A stretch of 64,000 nucleotides of DNA from positions 4,154,001-4,218,000 of the forward strand of contig CP085827.1 in NCBI GenBank assembly GCA_020809705.1, given 5' to 3'. The DNA comes from Calonectria ilicicola (Eukaryota > Ascomycota > Sordariomycetes > Hypocreales > Nectriaceae). Shown here in pieces: positions 47,272 to 58,212 of the stretch. The position numbers and the translations under genes were made by a program. The notes below the pieces were generated by a model, which worked only from the letters and a program-made list of their open reading frames with translations, was not told the DNA's origin and did not search any database. Numbering within the stretch: the stretch's first letter is position 1; every line of letters begins with the position of its first letter.

Positions 47272-49728
47272 ATGATAGATCGACGTTCGAATGCAGGGGG
47301 TGAGGTGACGGCACCGCTCCCACAATCCGTCGGATATGGGGTCGTTGTATTATTTGGACTTGCTTTTGCCTTTGGTAAGTGGTATTTTCATTGTTTGGTG
47401 CCAATATTAAGACAAGTTTAGCTATGATTGGAGTGACTGCACTCTTGAAAAGAACGCTTGGGGAAGACAATACCAAAGTGGAAACGTGAGTACTATCGAC
47501 CGATGACTTTTGATTCGACAAGTTCTCACGAAGACGAAAGTTTTATGGTCGCCAACCGAAGAGTTCGGACAGGTCTCATCGCCTCAGCCGTAGTTTCAGT
47601 GAGCATGATCAATTCCCACACGGCCAATAACTAATCGCATGTAGTCCTGGCTATGGAGTACAGCGCTTCTCAGCTGCGTAATGGTTACATATAGTTATGG
47701 AGTCAGTGGTGGATTTTGGTACGGAGGAGGATGCTCAGTTGTCATCGTATTCTTCGCGTATCTCGGAGTCGTTTGCAAAAACCGAGTTCCTGAAGCTCAT
47801 ACAGTTTTGGAAATCGTCCGTATGCGATATGGTAAGCTCTGTGTTTATACCACCATTGGCCCAACCTAACTGTATCAAAGGAACTGTTGCGCACCTCAGC
47901 TTTACCTTCTTAGCGCTAGTCAATAATTTATTCAACACGATCAACATGATATTAGGAGCCTCAGCTGTCATCACGTCCCTGTAAGTATTACCACAAATTC
48001 TTCACCCCGTTACTAATGCAAAGTAGCACCGGAATGCATATAATGGCAGCCACTTTTTTGCTACCGTTGGGCGTCGTTCTCTACACATTGGTTGGAGGCA
48101 TCAAAGCTACGTAAGTTTCCTGGCAATGTTGGCAATATTGCTGATGTTAACATCGATTAGTTTTCTTACAGATTACTTGCACACTTTTGTCATTCTCATT
48201 CTTAGCTGCTATCTTACTCTCAAAGCCATTACTTCGGACCATGTCGGATCAATTTCTAACCTTTTTGATCTGGTGGTTGCTGCCCAGGACACACACCAGA
48301 TAGATGGAAATTACCAAGGATCGTTGTTAACAATGACCTCTGAGCAGGGCATTTATTTCGCCATCATTTTACTGGTATCCAATTTTGGTGCCGTTATTGT
48401 GAGTGTTATAGACTCATGAGTGGAATATGCTAACAGAACAAGATGGACACTGGCTATTTCATCAAGGCTTTTGCAGCATCTCCGCATGCCGTGGTTCCTG
48501 GCTACGTAATTGGAGGCGTATCGTACTTCAGCATTCCTTGGGCACTCGGTACAGTATTGGGAATGGCAGCACTTGGGCTGGAATCCTCTCCAATATTTCC
48601 TACATATCCTAGGGTATGGGTGTACTTACCTTGGTCGTCATGGCATATGCTAACTAGTGAATAGGCAATGACGAGCGCTGAGGTAACAAACGGGCTTGCT
48701 TTGCCTTATGTTGCTGTAGCTGTGGCCGGAAAAGGTGGTGCGGTAGCAGTTCTTCTCATGACCTTTATGGCAGTCACATCGACTCTCTCAGCCCAAGTTA
48801 TTGCAGTGTCCTCGGTTATCACCTTTGACATCTACCGAACCTACTTCAACAAAAATGCTAGGAATAAGGATGTTATCCGATGGAGTCATATCGGTGTCAT
48901 CTTTTTTGGTGCCATATCTGCAGGTTTTACGGCCATGTTCCACTATGTGGGAATCGATATGGGCTGGACTCTTTATATGATAGGTATGCCAGATTGATGT
49001 TGGAGACTTCGTGATTCTAACGAACTTCTAGGAGTTGTCACATGTCCTGGTGTCGTTCCGTTGATATTTACCATTCTATGGAAAAAACAGAGCAAAACTG
49101 CAGTTATTGGATCAGCATACCTTGGGCTGGCGACTGGGCTCGCTGTCTGGCTTGGCACTGCATATAAATTTTTCGGGGAGGTTACGGTATCATCAACCGG
49201 ACAAACTTTGCCTTGCATGTATGGGACGGTCGCATCTGCACTGAGCCCTCTGCTGTATACAATCCTCATCTCATTCATCCGACCTACCGATTATGACTGG
49301 GATCATCTAAAACAGGAGGTGTTGGTTGTGGAAGCCGATAGTGGGGATGAGCAGCCTCAGATTCCAAAAGGAGACGAAAGTATCGGCAACACCGAGGAGG
49401 TGGATGATAATGTGCAGCGTCGTTGGACCAGATATGCACTCTACTGGGCCGTCGCGACATTCCTTGGTCACTGGGTTCTCTGGCCCCTGCCAATGTATGC
49501 AGCGAAATACATCTTCAGTAAAACAGTAAGTTTCATCCCCACTTGAGCTGTCAGAGCGTTGTGCTGATTTGCCTTTAGTTCTTCACTGCTTGGGTCACGG
49601 TGTCTCTTATCTGGCTGTGGCTGGCATTGGTTGTGATTGGCATTTACCCCATTTGGGATGGGCGCGATCAGCTAGTTGCTGTATTCGCCAATCTGGGAAA
49701 GATCAGAGACAGACGCAGCACTGCGTAA
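47272..49728 (+). CDS. Sodium:solute symporter family, DUR3-type urea/polyamine transporter
   Basis: Eleven exons (47272-47374, 47422-47485, 47523-47598, 47645-47831, 47881-47980, 48027-48110, 48161-48398, 48437-48613, 48665-48983, 49032-49525, 49579-49728) encode 663 residues. All introns are GT..AG, 37-53 nt, and keep frame. About 15 hydrophobic helices are visible. DUR3/SSS features include the early FMVANRRVRTGLIASAVVSS segment, YGVSGGFWYGGGC, MAATFLLPLGVVLYTLVGGIKAT, FLTDYLHTFVI, and AMTSAEVTNGLALPYVAVAV. Family members import urea, and in yeast also polyamines, driven by protons or sodium at the plasma membrane. Length and intron-rich structure fit fungal DUR3 paralogues. Next to a regulator and an amine oxidase, it may bring in amines or urea as nitrogen source. 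Substrate specificity is not readable from sequence. Confidence 0.92.
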
Positions 49729-50285
49729 GAAGTTTTTCAGGAGAACAAATATCACACTCTGCAAATAGCCAAGGGGGATAAGCTCTGTACGTAAAATGGC
49801 AAATAAACTTCATGGAAAGCTTGCATGCACTGCGTTGTCCTCTAGCATCCAAGTCTTGTTTGGACATTGATAAGCAATATTACGGACTGAATGAGCCCAG
49901 AGTCATATTCCAGTGAGATATCGACTCCTAATGTGCGCAGATACCGGGCCGATTAATGGCACATGTTTCAGTGATCATGTTTCAGCTCCGACGGCGATAA
50001 AATGTGTGGCTTTGGCACATCCAGATGCGCTTGTTCTAATAGGGCAGTCTTCAACGTCATGGGCTCATAATAGTAGCCACACTCTCGAAGTGTGCGCATG
50101 CACCCATCGACGAAAAAGCAAAGAATGCGATTCTATTTGTCAATCAATCCAGCCAACCGCACACGCCTATCAGCTGATACTCTTGGCCAAACACTAGAGC
50201 AGTCAGCGCCGTAGGCAGTCATCATCCATTTACCCCGCAACATCCGTGTTCGTTTTGTATACAACAAAACATCTAGAAGGTTGAT
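49729..50285. other. Intergenic region
   Basis: Between the symporter and the BTB gene. No gene or distinctive element is visible. Confidence 0.5.
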
Positions 50286-51163
50286 ATGAATCCAGCTCAA
50301 GAAAAAGTCGCATCCAAAATGAGCGGTGAATCCGTAAATGAGTTGACTAGCTCATTAGTCGCGTATGTTGCTTTTTTTCTTTTTTATATACACGGCTTCT
50401 TTCCTAACTTTATGCGCAGATTATATAATACAGGCTCATACTCGGATTTGACAATTACTTGTGATGGTGATGAATACAATGTCCACAGGGCCATCATTTG
50501 CCCGAGATCGAATTTCTTCACTGTGGCGTGTACAAGACCATTCAAGGTATCATCCAGAGTGGAGAAAACAGTGAGCAAGAGACCAATTTAACGGCCCACT
50601 AGGAAGCTAAAACCAGAGTGATTGATCTCCCGGAAGAAGACCCTCTAGCTGTACGAATGATGGTTATGTATTTTTACCATCTGGATTACAACCCACATCC
50701 GGAGTCTTCTAGTTCTCCTCCAGCCAACACATCCGCCACTAGTCGAGCAAGACCGAGTGAACATAAGATAGATTTGTGGGAATCACACGAACGGAAAAAG
50801 AAGATTCTTATGGCCCAGACCAAGGCTAAACCACCAGCGCCGAAAACCCCGCCCTGTCTTTCGTTACATGCCAAAATGTATGCGCTCGGCGACAAATATG
50901 AAATAGCAGGTCTAAAAAAGCTTGCATTTGAAAAGTTTCAGCATGAGATTCAATATCATTGGAACAGCGACGAATTTCCGCTGGCCATTCAAGAGGTGTA
51001 TACCTCTACAATGGAGCATGATCGCCCGCTGCGTGATGAAATCGTTCGATGCATGACCAGTCACCCTAGTTTATTTGAGAAGCAAGACGTTCAAGACTTG
51101 GTCAAGGATGTAGATTTATCTTTTGAGCTCCTGCTGCACCTCCGAAAGATGGGGCGCTGGTAG
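50286..51163 (+). CDS. BTB/POZ domain protein
   Basis: Three exons, 50286-50362, 50420-50546 and 50603-51163, encode 254 residues. The BTB fold is recognised from SDLTITCDGDEYNVHRAIIC, FFTVACTRPFKEAKTRVIDL (formed across the second intron) and DPLAVRMMVMYFYHLDY. A Pro/Ser/Lys-rich linker follows, then LHAKMYALGDKYEIAGLKKLA and a helical C-terminus, as in many fungal stand-alone BTB proteins. The first intron is 57 nt and free of stops; if retained it would insert 19 hydrophobic residues. BTB proteins often dimerise or act as adaptors of cullin-3 ubiquitin ligases, but partner and target here are unknown. No kelch, MATH or zinc-finger domain is attached. Confidence 0.87.
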
Positions 51164-51826
51164 ATTGTCGTGTGTGCCGATGCCTGGTGGCGTGAAATTG
51201 GTGGAAATTGGGCCTTGTAATCTAGTTTCGTTAACAAGCGGATCACAATGGAACTTCGCTTACCTAGCTCATTGAATTTTGTTTACATTCATTTCTGTCG
51301 AGGGCTGCACCCTTGACACAATTGACACGCAGCCTCGGCATTTAATTTATCTGATGCGGATGGAGCCGCGACAGGAGCGTATCCACACAATTTGATCCAA
51401 CAGTCTGGAAACAAGTAGTAGACAGGGGATGACACCATGGCTTGGAGCCCATCGAACGCGGCCTTCTTTGCATGAGCCTAAGCGAATGTGACGACGGATT
51501 ACTCGGCAGCGAGGACATGGCTCCACCGACTAGATGTACGACCTCGGTCGCTTGTGCAGCATCATGCAGCTCATCATGCACCTGTACAGAGAGGGTAATC
51601 GGGCCGTATCCAGTAAGAGAATCAAGCAACAAAAATTGGAGTCCAAGGCTGGGAGAGGTATTGTCGAATGCATTGCAGTTTTCAACCATTGTTGTTCATT
51701 ATATATTTTTCTATCTATCTAAAATAACTTTCGTACGTGTGTACCTGGTATCTATACATATCAAACTCAGATATGAAAAAGTGATGTTTAAAGTGCAGTC
51801 GTGAACTTCGTAACCAATTTCCTTAG
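51164..51826. other. Convergent 3' intergenic region
   Basis: Between the stops of the BTB and seven-helix genes. Short frames overlap on both strands with no domain. No gene is supported. Confidence 0.5.
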
Positions 51827-53052
51827 CTATTTGTGATCCTTATTAGGAGGCCCTGCATCAGAAGTCAGGGGTAATTCGTCCTCCAATCGCCCGAGATCCC
51901 GCCGATTCCCATCTTGTTTCATTTTGTGGCCTTTCGAATCTGGCTCGATCGTCACATGAATATCTGTCCGCCTATGGATGCCAGGTTCGCCATTTTCAAG
52001 AGAGCTAGGCAGATCGTCGTCAGAATCACCGGCTACCACCTTTGATCTGTGGGTCAACTGCACGGCATTCCCTTGAGCCCACGGACCATGATCGGCAGTG
52101 GCATGGTCGCTATGTCCATTTGCATGGTTCGAGGTCGACAATGAAGGGTAATAATCGTCCGAATTGTGGCTTCGGGCTAGGCGAGTGATGAGTTTGGCCA
52201 TGGAAATCTCGATATTCAGCTTGACCATGTATGCAACGGGGTGAAATTGTATGTATACAACTTGGTTCGGGAGGGACATGAGACCAATAAGCATAGCCTA
52301 GTATCGTTAGAAAGTTCCTAGTTGAGCGATTGAGTGAATCTTACATCCATGGCTATCGATACCAGCATGAGTTTTGCGTTGAATCCAATAAGAGGTTCGT
52401 ATTTCTTGAGGTTGTGCTGATCCACAAGACGCTTCTTGACCGTTCGAAGGAAATACCAATTAAGACCGGCATCGACAATCATGATGAGCACTTTCGATAC
52501 TCGATCCCAGTAATCATTGATACGTACAATTCTACCAAGCGTCAGCATAAGGTTCTCCGCTGCTGTGAGTAACCTACAGTGTACTTGGAGGAGGATTAAG
52601 GTGTGCCGGAATCCAGATGCAAAAGACTGCAATGTTGATGGCGGTAATGATTGCAGCAGTTCCCCATTTCAATTTTCGGATGGTGCTTTGGTGTTCAGCT
52701 ATTATGGCGATTCGATTGACAATGATTTGTAAAAGAAGTTGGACCTCGAAAACCCAAAGAAAGAGGATAAAAAACAGGACTGGCACGCTGTCAATCGGTT
52801 AGAGCGATTCGGTATTCAAACTGGTTTGTCAACTTACGTAGCCGAAATGATGCCATCCAGGAAAATCCAACCAATAATCGCAATAAAAAGATTTGCAGCA
52901 ATTTCTCCCCAAAGCATGTAGATGTAGGTGCTGCGTAAGGGGTTTTTATTTCGTCTTGTCTGTTTTATGGCCTCCCAAACGGTCAAGACTCCAAAGCCAA
53001 GGGTGAACCCCGCGGCCATTGAGGCAATCTTGTGATCACTTGTCGACGCCAT
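51827..53052 (-). CDS. Seven-helix integral membrane protein of unknown function
   Basis: Four exons in gene order, 53052-52838, 52787-52578, 52531-52345 and 52297-51827, encode 360 residues. Seven hydrophobic segments can be placed: AAGFTLGFGVLTVWEAI, YMLWGEIAANLFIAIIGWIF, VPVLFFILFLWVFEVQLLLQ, AAIITAINIAVFCIWIP, VSKVLIMIVDAGLNWYFL, IGFNAKLMLVSIAMDAMLIG and YIQFHPVAYMVKLNIEISMA. The cytosolic-type tail of about 120 residues is hydrophilic, His/Asp/Ser-rich. It belongs to a widespread uncharacterised group of fungal seven-helix proteins; topology is receptor-like but no GPCR signature (DRY, NPxxY) is visible. The first ATG is followed by a short soluble stretch, with no cleavable signal peptide. 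Function unknown. Confidence 0.82.
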
Positions 53053-54307
53053 GGCCACGAAGAGGTCCCAAGACTTAGAGAGACCGAGGGGAATAAGAAA
53101 GGAGAGGAGTTGACAGAAAACGGGTCTGATGAAGGTGGGCGCTCCGCAAGTTAAAACAGGCCCCTGAACTTACCAGCAAATCGGGTCCGGCAGCTGCCAT
53201 GATCCCCTCGATGGGCCAGATTCTCCACGCAGGGGATTATAACTGGGTCAATGTGGAGGAGGTACACGTGGGGGAAATCAAAGAGTTTGCAGTAGATGAA
53301 TTATGCCTACAAAATCAGCCATCTGGTGGAACTGGATACATCATGAACTTGGGTCAAAATGAGCTAGTCAACACCCATGATTCACTGCCGCCCTAGCAAG
53401 CCGAGGCAAGCTACAGTCTTCGAGTAATGCAAGCGAAGCACCATGATCTCTATGCAATGTAGATCATACGTGCCAGTGAGATGAAGCACACGGGAGGTAT
53501 ACCCGGAGCCGCCCTGGACTTGGGTGGGCAGGGGGTGTTGTTCGGATGATCATCCAGTTAAGCAACATCTCCGCGGCCAGAGCTTTCATTTAGCTGGATG
53601 ATCGGCCCTATTTAGCTACCGCCGGGTTACTCTAACCTTTTGACACCCAGGATATTTTCCGTCGTCGTATACTTCCCGAGCCCTAGCGTTGTCCGGATGC
53701 ACGCCGTCTCTTCAAGAATCCACTAGCAGGGTTTTTTTTTTCCAGCCCAACAACACGCGTCCTGTGACCCGAGTCAGTCATGCGCCTTGCGGAATTTCCC
53801 ATGTCATCGGCTCACCGTGAAAACGCTTGGCAAAAGGTGACGGTACTTTGGGCTCCAACAGATCAGATGTGTAGATCAAAAGCGGACATGACTCCGCCGT
53901 TGTGGCGCTCTTCAACAGCGAGGTGAATCAAGAACAGAATTCCGATCCGAACCCGAGGTACGTAAGGGAAACGCCAATTCAGTAAATAGTCGCATTGCCC
54001 CCTCGGTCAAACCTTTCCACGAGTGTCGTCAACAGAAATTGCGAGTCAGAGCGCAACGGAACTTCTACGCCACACCGAACCATGATGTGATTTCCTTCAC
54101 CACACACACTCCGCCCAAATTTCACGTTGCCATTGAAGCCAAACTGGTTCAACTTAATCATGTTAACAGCAATCAGCCACGACCCAATCGGTAAAGATGT
54201 CACTGGATTAGAGTTGATTACATCGCAGGCCAAGTCTTTTGCTTCTCGATGAAAAGATACACAACCGACAACCCAAGAGGGGGGTTTGTCATAGAGATCA
54301 TCCCCCC
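53053..54307. other. Intergenic region with an inverted repeat
   Basis: Upstream of the seven-helix gene and downstream of the GH128 gene. No gene is supported; one small plus-strand frame at 53199-53396 has no visible promoter or family. An inverted repeat is listed separately. Confidence 0.5.
53548..53603. repeat. Imperfect inverted repeat
   Basis: GATCATCCAG at 53548-53557 is perfectly inverted as CTGGATGATC at 53594-53603, with partial matching of the next few inner bases (TTAA versus TTTAG) around a GC-rich loop of about 36 nt. It could form a hairpin or be a tiny mobile-element relic. Confidence 0.6.
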
Positions 54308-55267
54308 TCACAGCATCAACACTGCCAACGAAAACATCACTAACAAAAGTCTATTCGGTGACAAAGAATGGCTTCCCGACATGCCTGCTTCAAAACCTCT
54401 CTGCTGCCCGCCCAAATACAAAGCACCCAGCTCCGTCAAGTCCCCATTTCCTTTAAATATCGAGACGCTATCGCCGGTCCACTCGTTTGCCTCATCGGAT
54501 CGGAACGCTCCAAACCACGCATATGCTTGGACATAATCGAGATTATCCAAGTAGGGAAGGGTTTGATTCAACATGGAAATAGTTGCGTCTTCGTCTTGCT
54601 GTGGTAGTGCCATCTCGGTGATCCAATAACGAATACCTGTCGTTCCGTTGTAGAATTTGCCAAGCGTCTCCAACCAAGACTTGAGGCCATCGTAATCTCC
54701 ATACCAGTGTAGTGCAACAAAATCCATCGGGCATCCATTGTCATCCAGCTCAAAGCACGTCTTGTTGAAACTCCGAAGCCATTTGAGACCTCGATCTGAG
54801 CCGGTCACCACGGGGTAACTTATCTTCCAAGTTCGCGACCGTGAGCTTGTCTTGTTTCTGAGAGGCGCAATATAAGACATGTATGACTTGGCAGCATCCT
54901 CTGCAGAAATGGAACTACCACCCGAATCTGTCTCCCCATCAGGCTCGTTGAATGTCAAAAGATGTGTTGACGAGCTCGGAAGACCATTCAAACGAGACAC
55001 AAGGTTGGAGTCAGATGCATCATCCAGCCCATGTATCAATGGCACGAAAGGGACAGAGTCACCAACTTGTTCCGACGGGTATGTTGACCAGGTATAGTAC
55101 CACGAGATTGTTGAGTTTTCAGACAACAATAGTTGGTTATCCGACTCATGTTTATCCCCCAGATAGGCCAGTCCACGCTTGGAAGTCAAGTTGGAAATGC
55201 AGTTACCATAAACAAAACAACAGCAAGCAAAAAGAAAGGTGGGGATGATGTTGAAAGCTAATGCCAT
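54308..55267 (-). CDS. GPI-type glycoside hydrolase family 128 (beta-1,3-glucanase, Asl1-like)
   Basis: Single exon of 319 residues from the ATG at 55267, chosen because it starts a signal peptide (MALAFNIIPTFLFACCC); a longer frame upstream has no ATG giving a better leader. The family core is clear: an early KRGLAYL strand, WYYTWS, LTFNEPD with acid/base Glu108, MDFVALHWYGDYDGL, and RYWITEMALP with nucleophile Glu218, ending in VQAYAWFGAF. The C-terminus has a Gly/Ser-rich spacer and a hydrophobic end (RLLLVMFSLAVLML) typical of GPI attachment. GH128 enzymes cut beta-1,3-glucan; fungal GPI-linked ones act in wall remodelling, for example in septation or sporulation. Several NxS/T sites support secretion. 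Confidence 0.92.
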   Translation of the reverse strand: MALAFNIIPTFLFACCCFVYGNCISNLTSKRGLAYLGDKHESDNQLLLSENSTISWYYTWSTYPSEQVGDSVPFVPLIHGLDDASDSNLVSRLNGLPSSSTHLLTFNEPDGETDSGGSSISAEDAAKSYMSYIAPLRNKTSSRSRTWKISYPVVTGSDRGLKWLRSFNKTCFELDDNGCPMDFVALHWYGDYDGLKSWLETLGKFYNGTTGIRYWITEMALPQQDEDATISMLNQTLPYLDNLDYVQAYAWFGAFRSDEANEWTGDSVSIFKGNGDLTELGALYLGGQQRGFEAGMSGSHSLSPNRLLLVMFSLAVLML

Positions 55268-55898
55268 GATCTGACGAAGAAATGCGACCAGCGCACACCA
55301 AACCGAACAAGAGTGAGCGATAAAAAAAATGCAATAAACAATGTAATAAAGTAATGCAATAAACAAAGAGAAAATATTAAATGGAAACCTGAAGTATTAA
55401 TCCTCCATTTTCTCCCGCTGTGCCTTGTTTCGGCGCCAAGAGGTCCAGATCCTGGAAGTGAGCCAGAGCCTGTTTTCAACCAATGTGACGTCACAAGATT
55501 TGCAAGTTAGTATTTTCAAGTTGGCCCCAGGAAGGAACTGCCAATCATCTCATGACACAAGACTAAAATAAAATAAAAATTTTGCCAACTCAATTCCAGG
55601 TTCATTTTATTTTGTGGCAGTTCATTTTTCTTTTGCCGAGGCAGGGAGTGTTACGAGTTTACATCCCTAAGGTCTGTCACCGCCAAGTTTCGCAGCACAT
55701 AGTTTCCAATGAATTGACTATTGAAACCTGCGTAATACATACCTTGAGAATTTGTTGCAGTTTCTTATAAGATATATCGTGTTTCTTAGCGAATGACCGC
55801 TCTTATTGACAACGGCGGTCAAGTCTGAGTATTAAGATTGCCAGCAATGTTCACTTGAGCAAGATCAAGCCACTAAGCCAAGTCAGAGCTGTGGTAAA

Positions 55899-55927
55899 TA
55901 AATTATTTAGTGCTAATAAATAATTTA
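55899..55927. repeat. Perfect 11-bp inverted repeat
   Basis: TAAATTATTTA (55899-55909) and TAAATAATTTA (55917-55927) are perfect inverted copies separated by GTGCTAA. The left arm is the same 11-mer found at 29461 and 36078. Confidence 0.8.
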
Positions 55928-56102
55928 GTATTATAAAATGACCTATGATCATAAATATTGGCTTTTCTTGGTGATTTATGGAAACCTCTTTGGGTGTATT
56001 CGGGATCAGTGACGTGCATCCCAGTCATCACGAACCGTCATTCAGACATTCCACATGTAACCTGAGGTATCTGCACACTTTTCATCTATATGTGAAAATA
56101 AA

Positions 56103-56360
56103 ATGAAGAAAATGAAGAAAAAAATGGCTCAAGATAAGATAAGTCAGCGGGGTTGGCCGAGCACGTTGTCCGCCAGTTCTATCATTTCAAACCCGCAATC
56201 ACCACACAACACGTATTTAGATGATGTTGATCCGGTTTATCTCCGGATTATAAACTCCCAACGAAACTCTACAGTTGAGAATGAAGTAGAAATAGCCCAA
56301 TTACTCGAAACTCCGATGGCGGAACTGGTACAATCCATCAAGACCCTCTTTGCGCCATAG
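56103..56360 (+). CDS. Possible small protein, 85 residues
   Basis: An ATG-started frame opens with a Lys/Met-rich stretch (MKKMKKKMAQDK) and continues with a polar segment and an acidic amphipathic end (LLETPMAELVQSIKTLF). Composition is protein-like, but there is no recognised family and no intron. It lies 257 nt before the MFS gene on the same strand and could be an upstream frame, a relic or chance. Confidence 0.25.
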   Translation: MKKMKKKMAQDKISQRGWPSTLSASSIISNPQSPHNTYLDDVDPVYLRIINSQRNSTVENEVEIAQLLETPMAELVQSIKTLFAP

Positions 56361-56616
56361 TACCCCTGTAAGTTGCATTGCAGTTGACATCTTCAATCGG
56401 ATCCAGCTGCATACAGTAATTAGCTCCGCACAGAAAAAAAGGATGCAACTCAGACCGCACAATCTCCTTCTACTCCATAACACATTCTTTTATCTTTCAT
56501 CTTCATTTGGTACCTTGCCAAACCGACTGATCCGCTCCAGCGTCGTCTCGGCTACATGGCATGGCTAAGCATCCTATCTTAATATAATCATCCGTTCATA
56601 TTTTCCAGAACCAAAG

Positions 56617-58212
56617 ATGTCCAGTCCAGAAATTGACAGTCCGGCTCCAGTGAGACAATGCTCTTCTCCTGGGAGCGATATCGAAAAAGGGCGTGAATGC
56701 AATGTCATCCGAGTGGAATCACGCCAATTAGCAGAACCTGACCTAGTTGATTGGGACGGTCCGAATGACCCAGAAAATCCAGTCAACTGGCCAAGATCAA
56801 AGAAATGGCGAATGACTCTGACTGTTGGGATGCTTACGTTTTTAACGTGAGCTGCTCACCCCTGGTCTCTTCGTTGACACTCACGCTTTCTAGGCCATTC
56901 GCGTCGTCCATGTTTGCACCTGCCATCGATCAAGTAATGAAGGAAATGAACTCCACAAATCACGACCTAGGCTCGTTTTCAGTGTCAATCTATTTGCTCG
57001 GTTATGCATTCGGTCCTCTCTTCATTGGGCCGTGCAGCGAGATGTACGGCCGGCTAGTGGTTTATCACGTTTGTTCCGTACTATTCATTCTCACAAATAT
57101 TGGTTGTGCACTAGCAACTAGCATGTCCATGCTCATCGTTTTTCGTTTCCTGACCGGAGCAGTTGGCGCCTGTCCTTTAACCGTTGGTCCTGGATCTGTG
57201 GCAGACTGCTTCGAGCGAGAAGAGCGCGGACGGGCTATGGCCATCTGGACGATGCCAATTTTGCTTGGACCTTGTATTGCGCCTGCAGTTGGTGCATATT
57301 TATCGAGGTCAATGGGTTGGAGGTGGGACTTTTGGCTTCTTCTCATCATGGTTCGTATCTTCTTCGTTGGGATGCATACCTAGAACTAACAAATGATAGG
57401 CTGGTGGCTTGTTCGTTTTTTCACTCATCATTCTACGAGAAACACACCCTCCTACTCTTCTTAAATGGAAGGCCAAAAGGTTGCGCAAAACGACAAACAT
57501 CAGCCTACGTTATAGTAGCACACAAGGCGAATCTCATTTTCGGCTTCTTGTTACAAGCGTTGTGCGTCCCATCAGAATGCTATTCTTGTCGCCCGTCATA
57601 TTTGGACTCTCTCTACTAGGTGCTACTGCATACGGTGTCTTGTATTTATTATTTACCAGCTTGACCACAGTCTTCGAATCACGCTATGGCATTGTCACCA
57701 ACGTTGGCTTGGTATATTTCGGCATGGGTGCCGGTCAAATTGTTGGTATAACTGTTTTTGGCGTCGTGTCTGATGCCATGGTCAAAAAATTATCGAAGGG
57801 TGGAGAGATGAAGCCGGAGCATCGGCTTCCGCCCATGATCCCAGGAGCTGCCATGATTCCTATCGGCCTGCTAATCTACGGTTGGGCTGCACAATACTAT
57901 GTCCATTGGTTTGTCCCCATCATTGGTACATTCTTTATTGGAATAGGCGTAATTACGGTGTTTGCACCAATTTCAACATATTTGGTAGATGCTTATACCA
58001 CCCGTGCAGCTAGTGCGACAGCTGCGAATACAGTGTTCCGCAGCATGGGAGGCGCTCTCTTGCCTTTGGCTGGTCCCAAGATGTACGCAGCGCTCGACCA
58101 AGGCTGGGGAAACACATTGCTTGCTGGCATATCATTGTTGTTGATGAGTATGATTTGGCTAGTGATCAAATACAGGGAACAGTTGAGAACCCATCCAAGA
58201 TACCAAGTATAG
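56617..58212 (+). CDS. Major facilitator superfamily transporter, DHA1-type drug/metabolite exporter
   Basis: Three exons, 56617-56846, 56894-57350 and 57400-58212, encode 499 residues. The soluble N-terminus ends in the DHA1 signature DPENPVNWPRSKKWRMT, then helix 1. Helices 2-5 contain SIYLLGYAFGPLFIGPCSEMYGR (motif A region) and RFLTGAVGACPLTVGPGSVAD; GPCIAPAVGAYLS is motif C, the antiporter motif. Twelve helices fit the remaining sequence. The second intron uses the unusual donor GTTCGT and an ACAAATGATAG acceptor; splicing there is needed to keep frame. It probably exports drugs, toxins or metabolites by proton antiport at the plasma membrane; substrate unknown. It is followed on the same strand by two acetyltransferase genes. 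Confidence 0.9.

Larger units (their letters stand above)
55268..56616. other. Intergenic region with AT palindrome
   Basis: Between the GH128 and MFS genes. It contains an AT-rich inverted repeat and one small frame, both listed separately. Nothing else is supported. Confidence 0.5.

Noticed and set aside
53199..53396. Plus-strand 65-codon frame upstream of the seven-helix gene
   Set aside because: No family, promoter or conservation evidence; may be chance.
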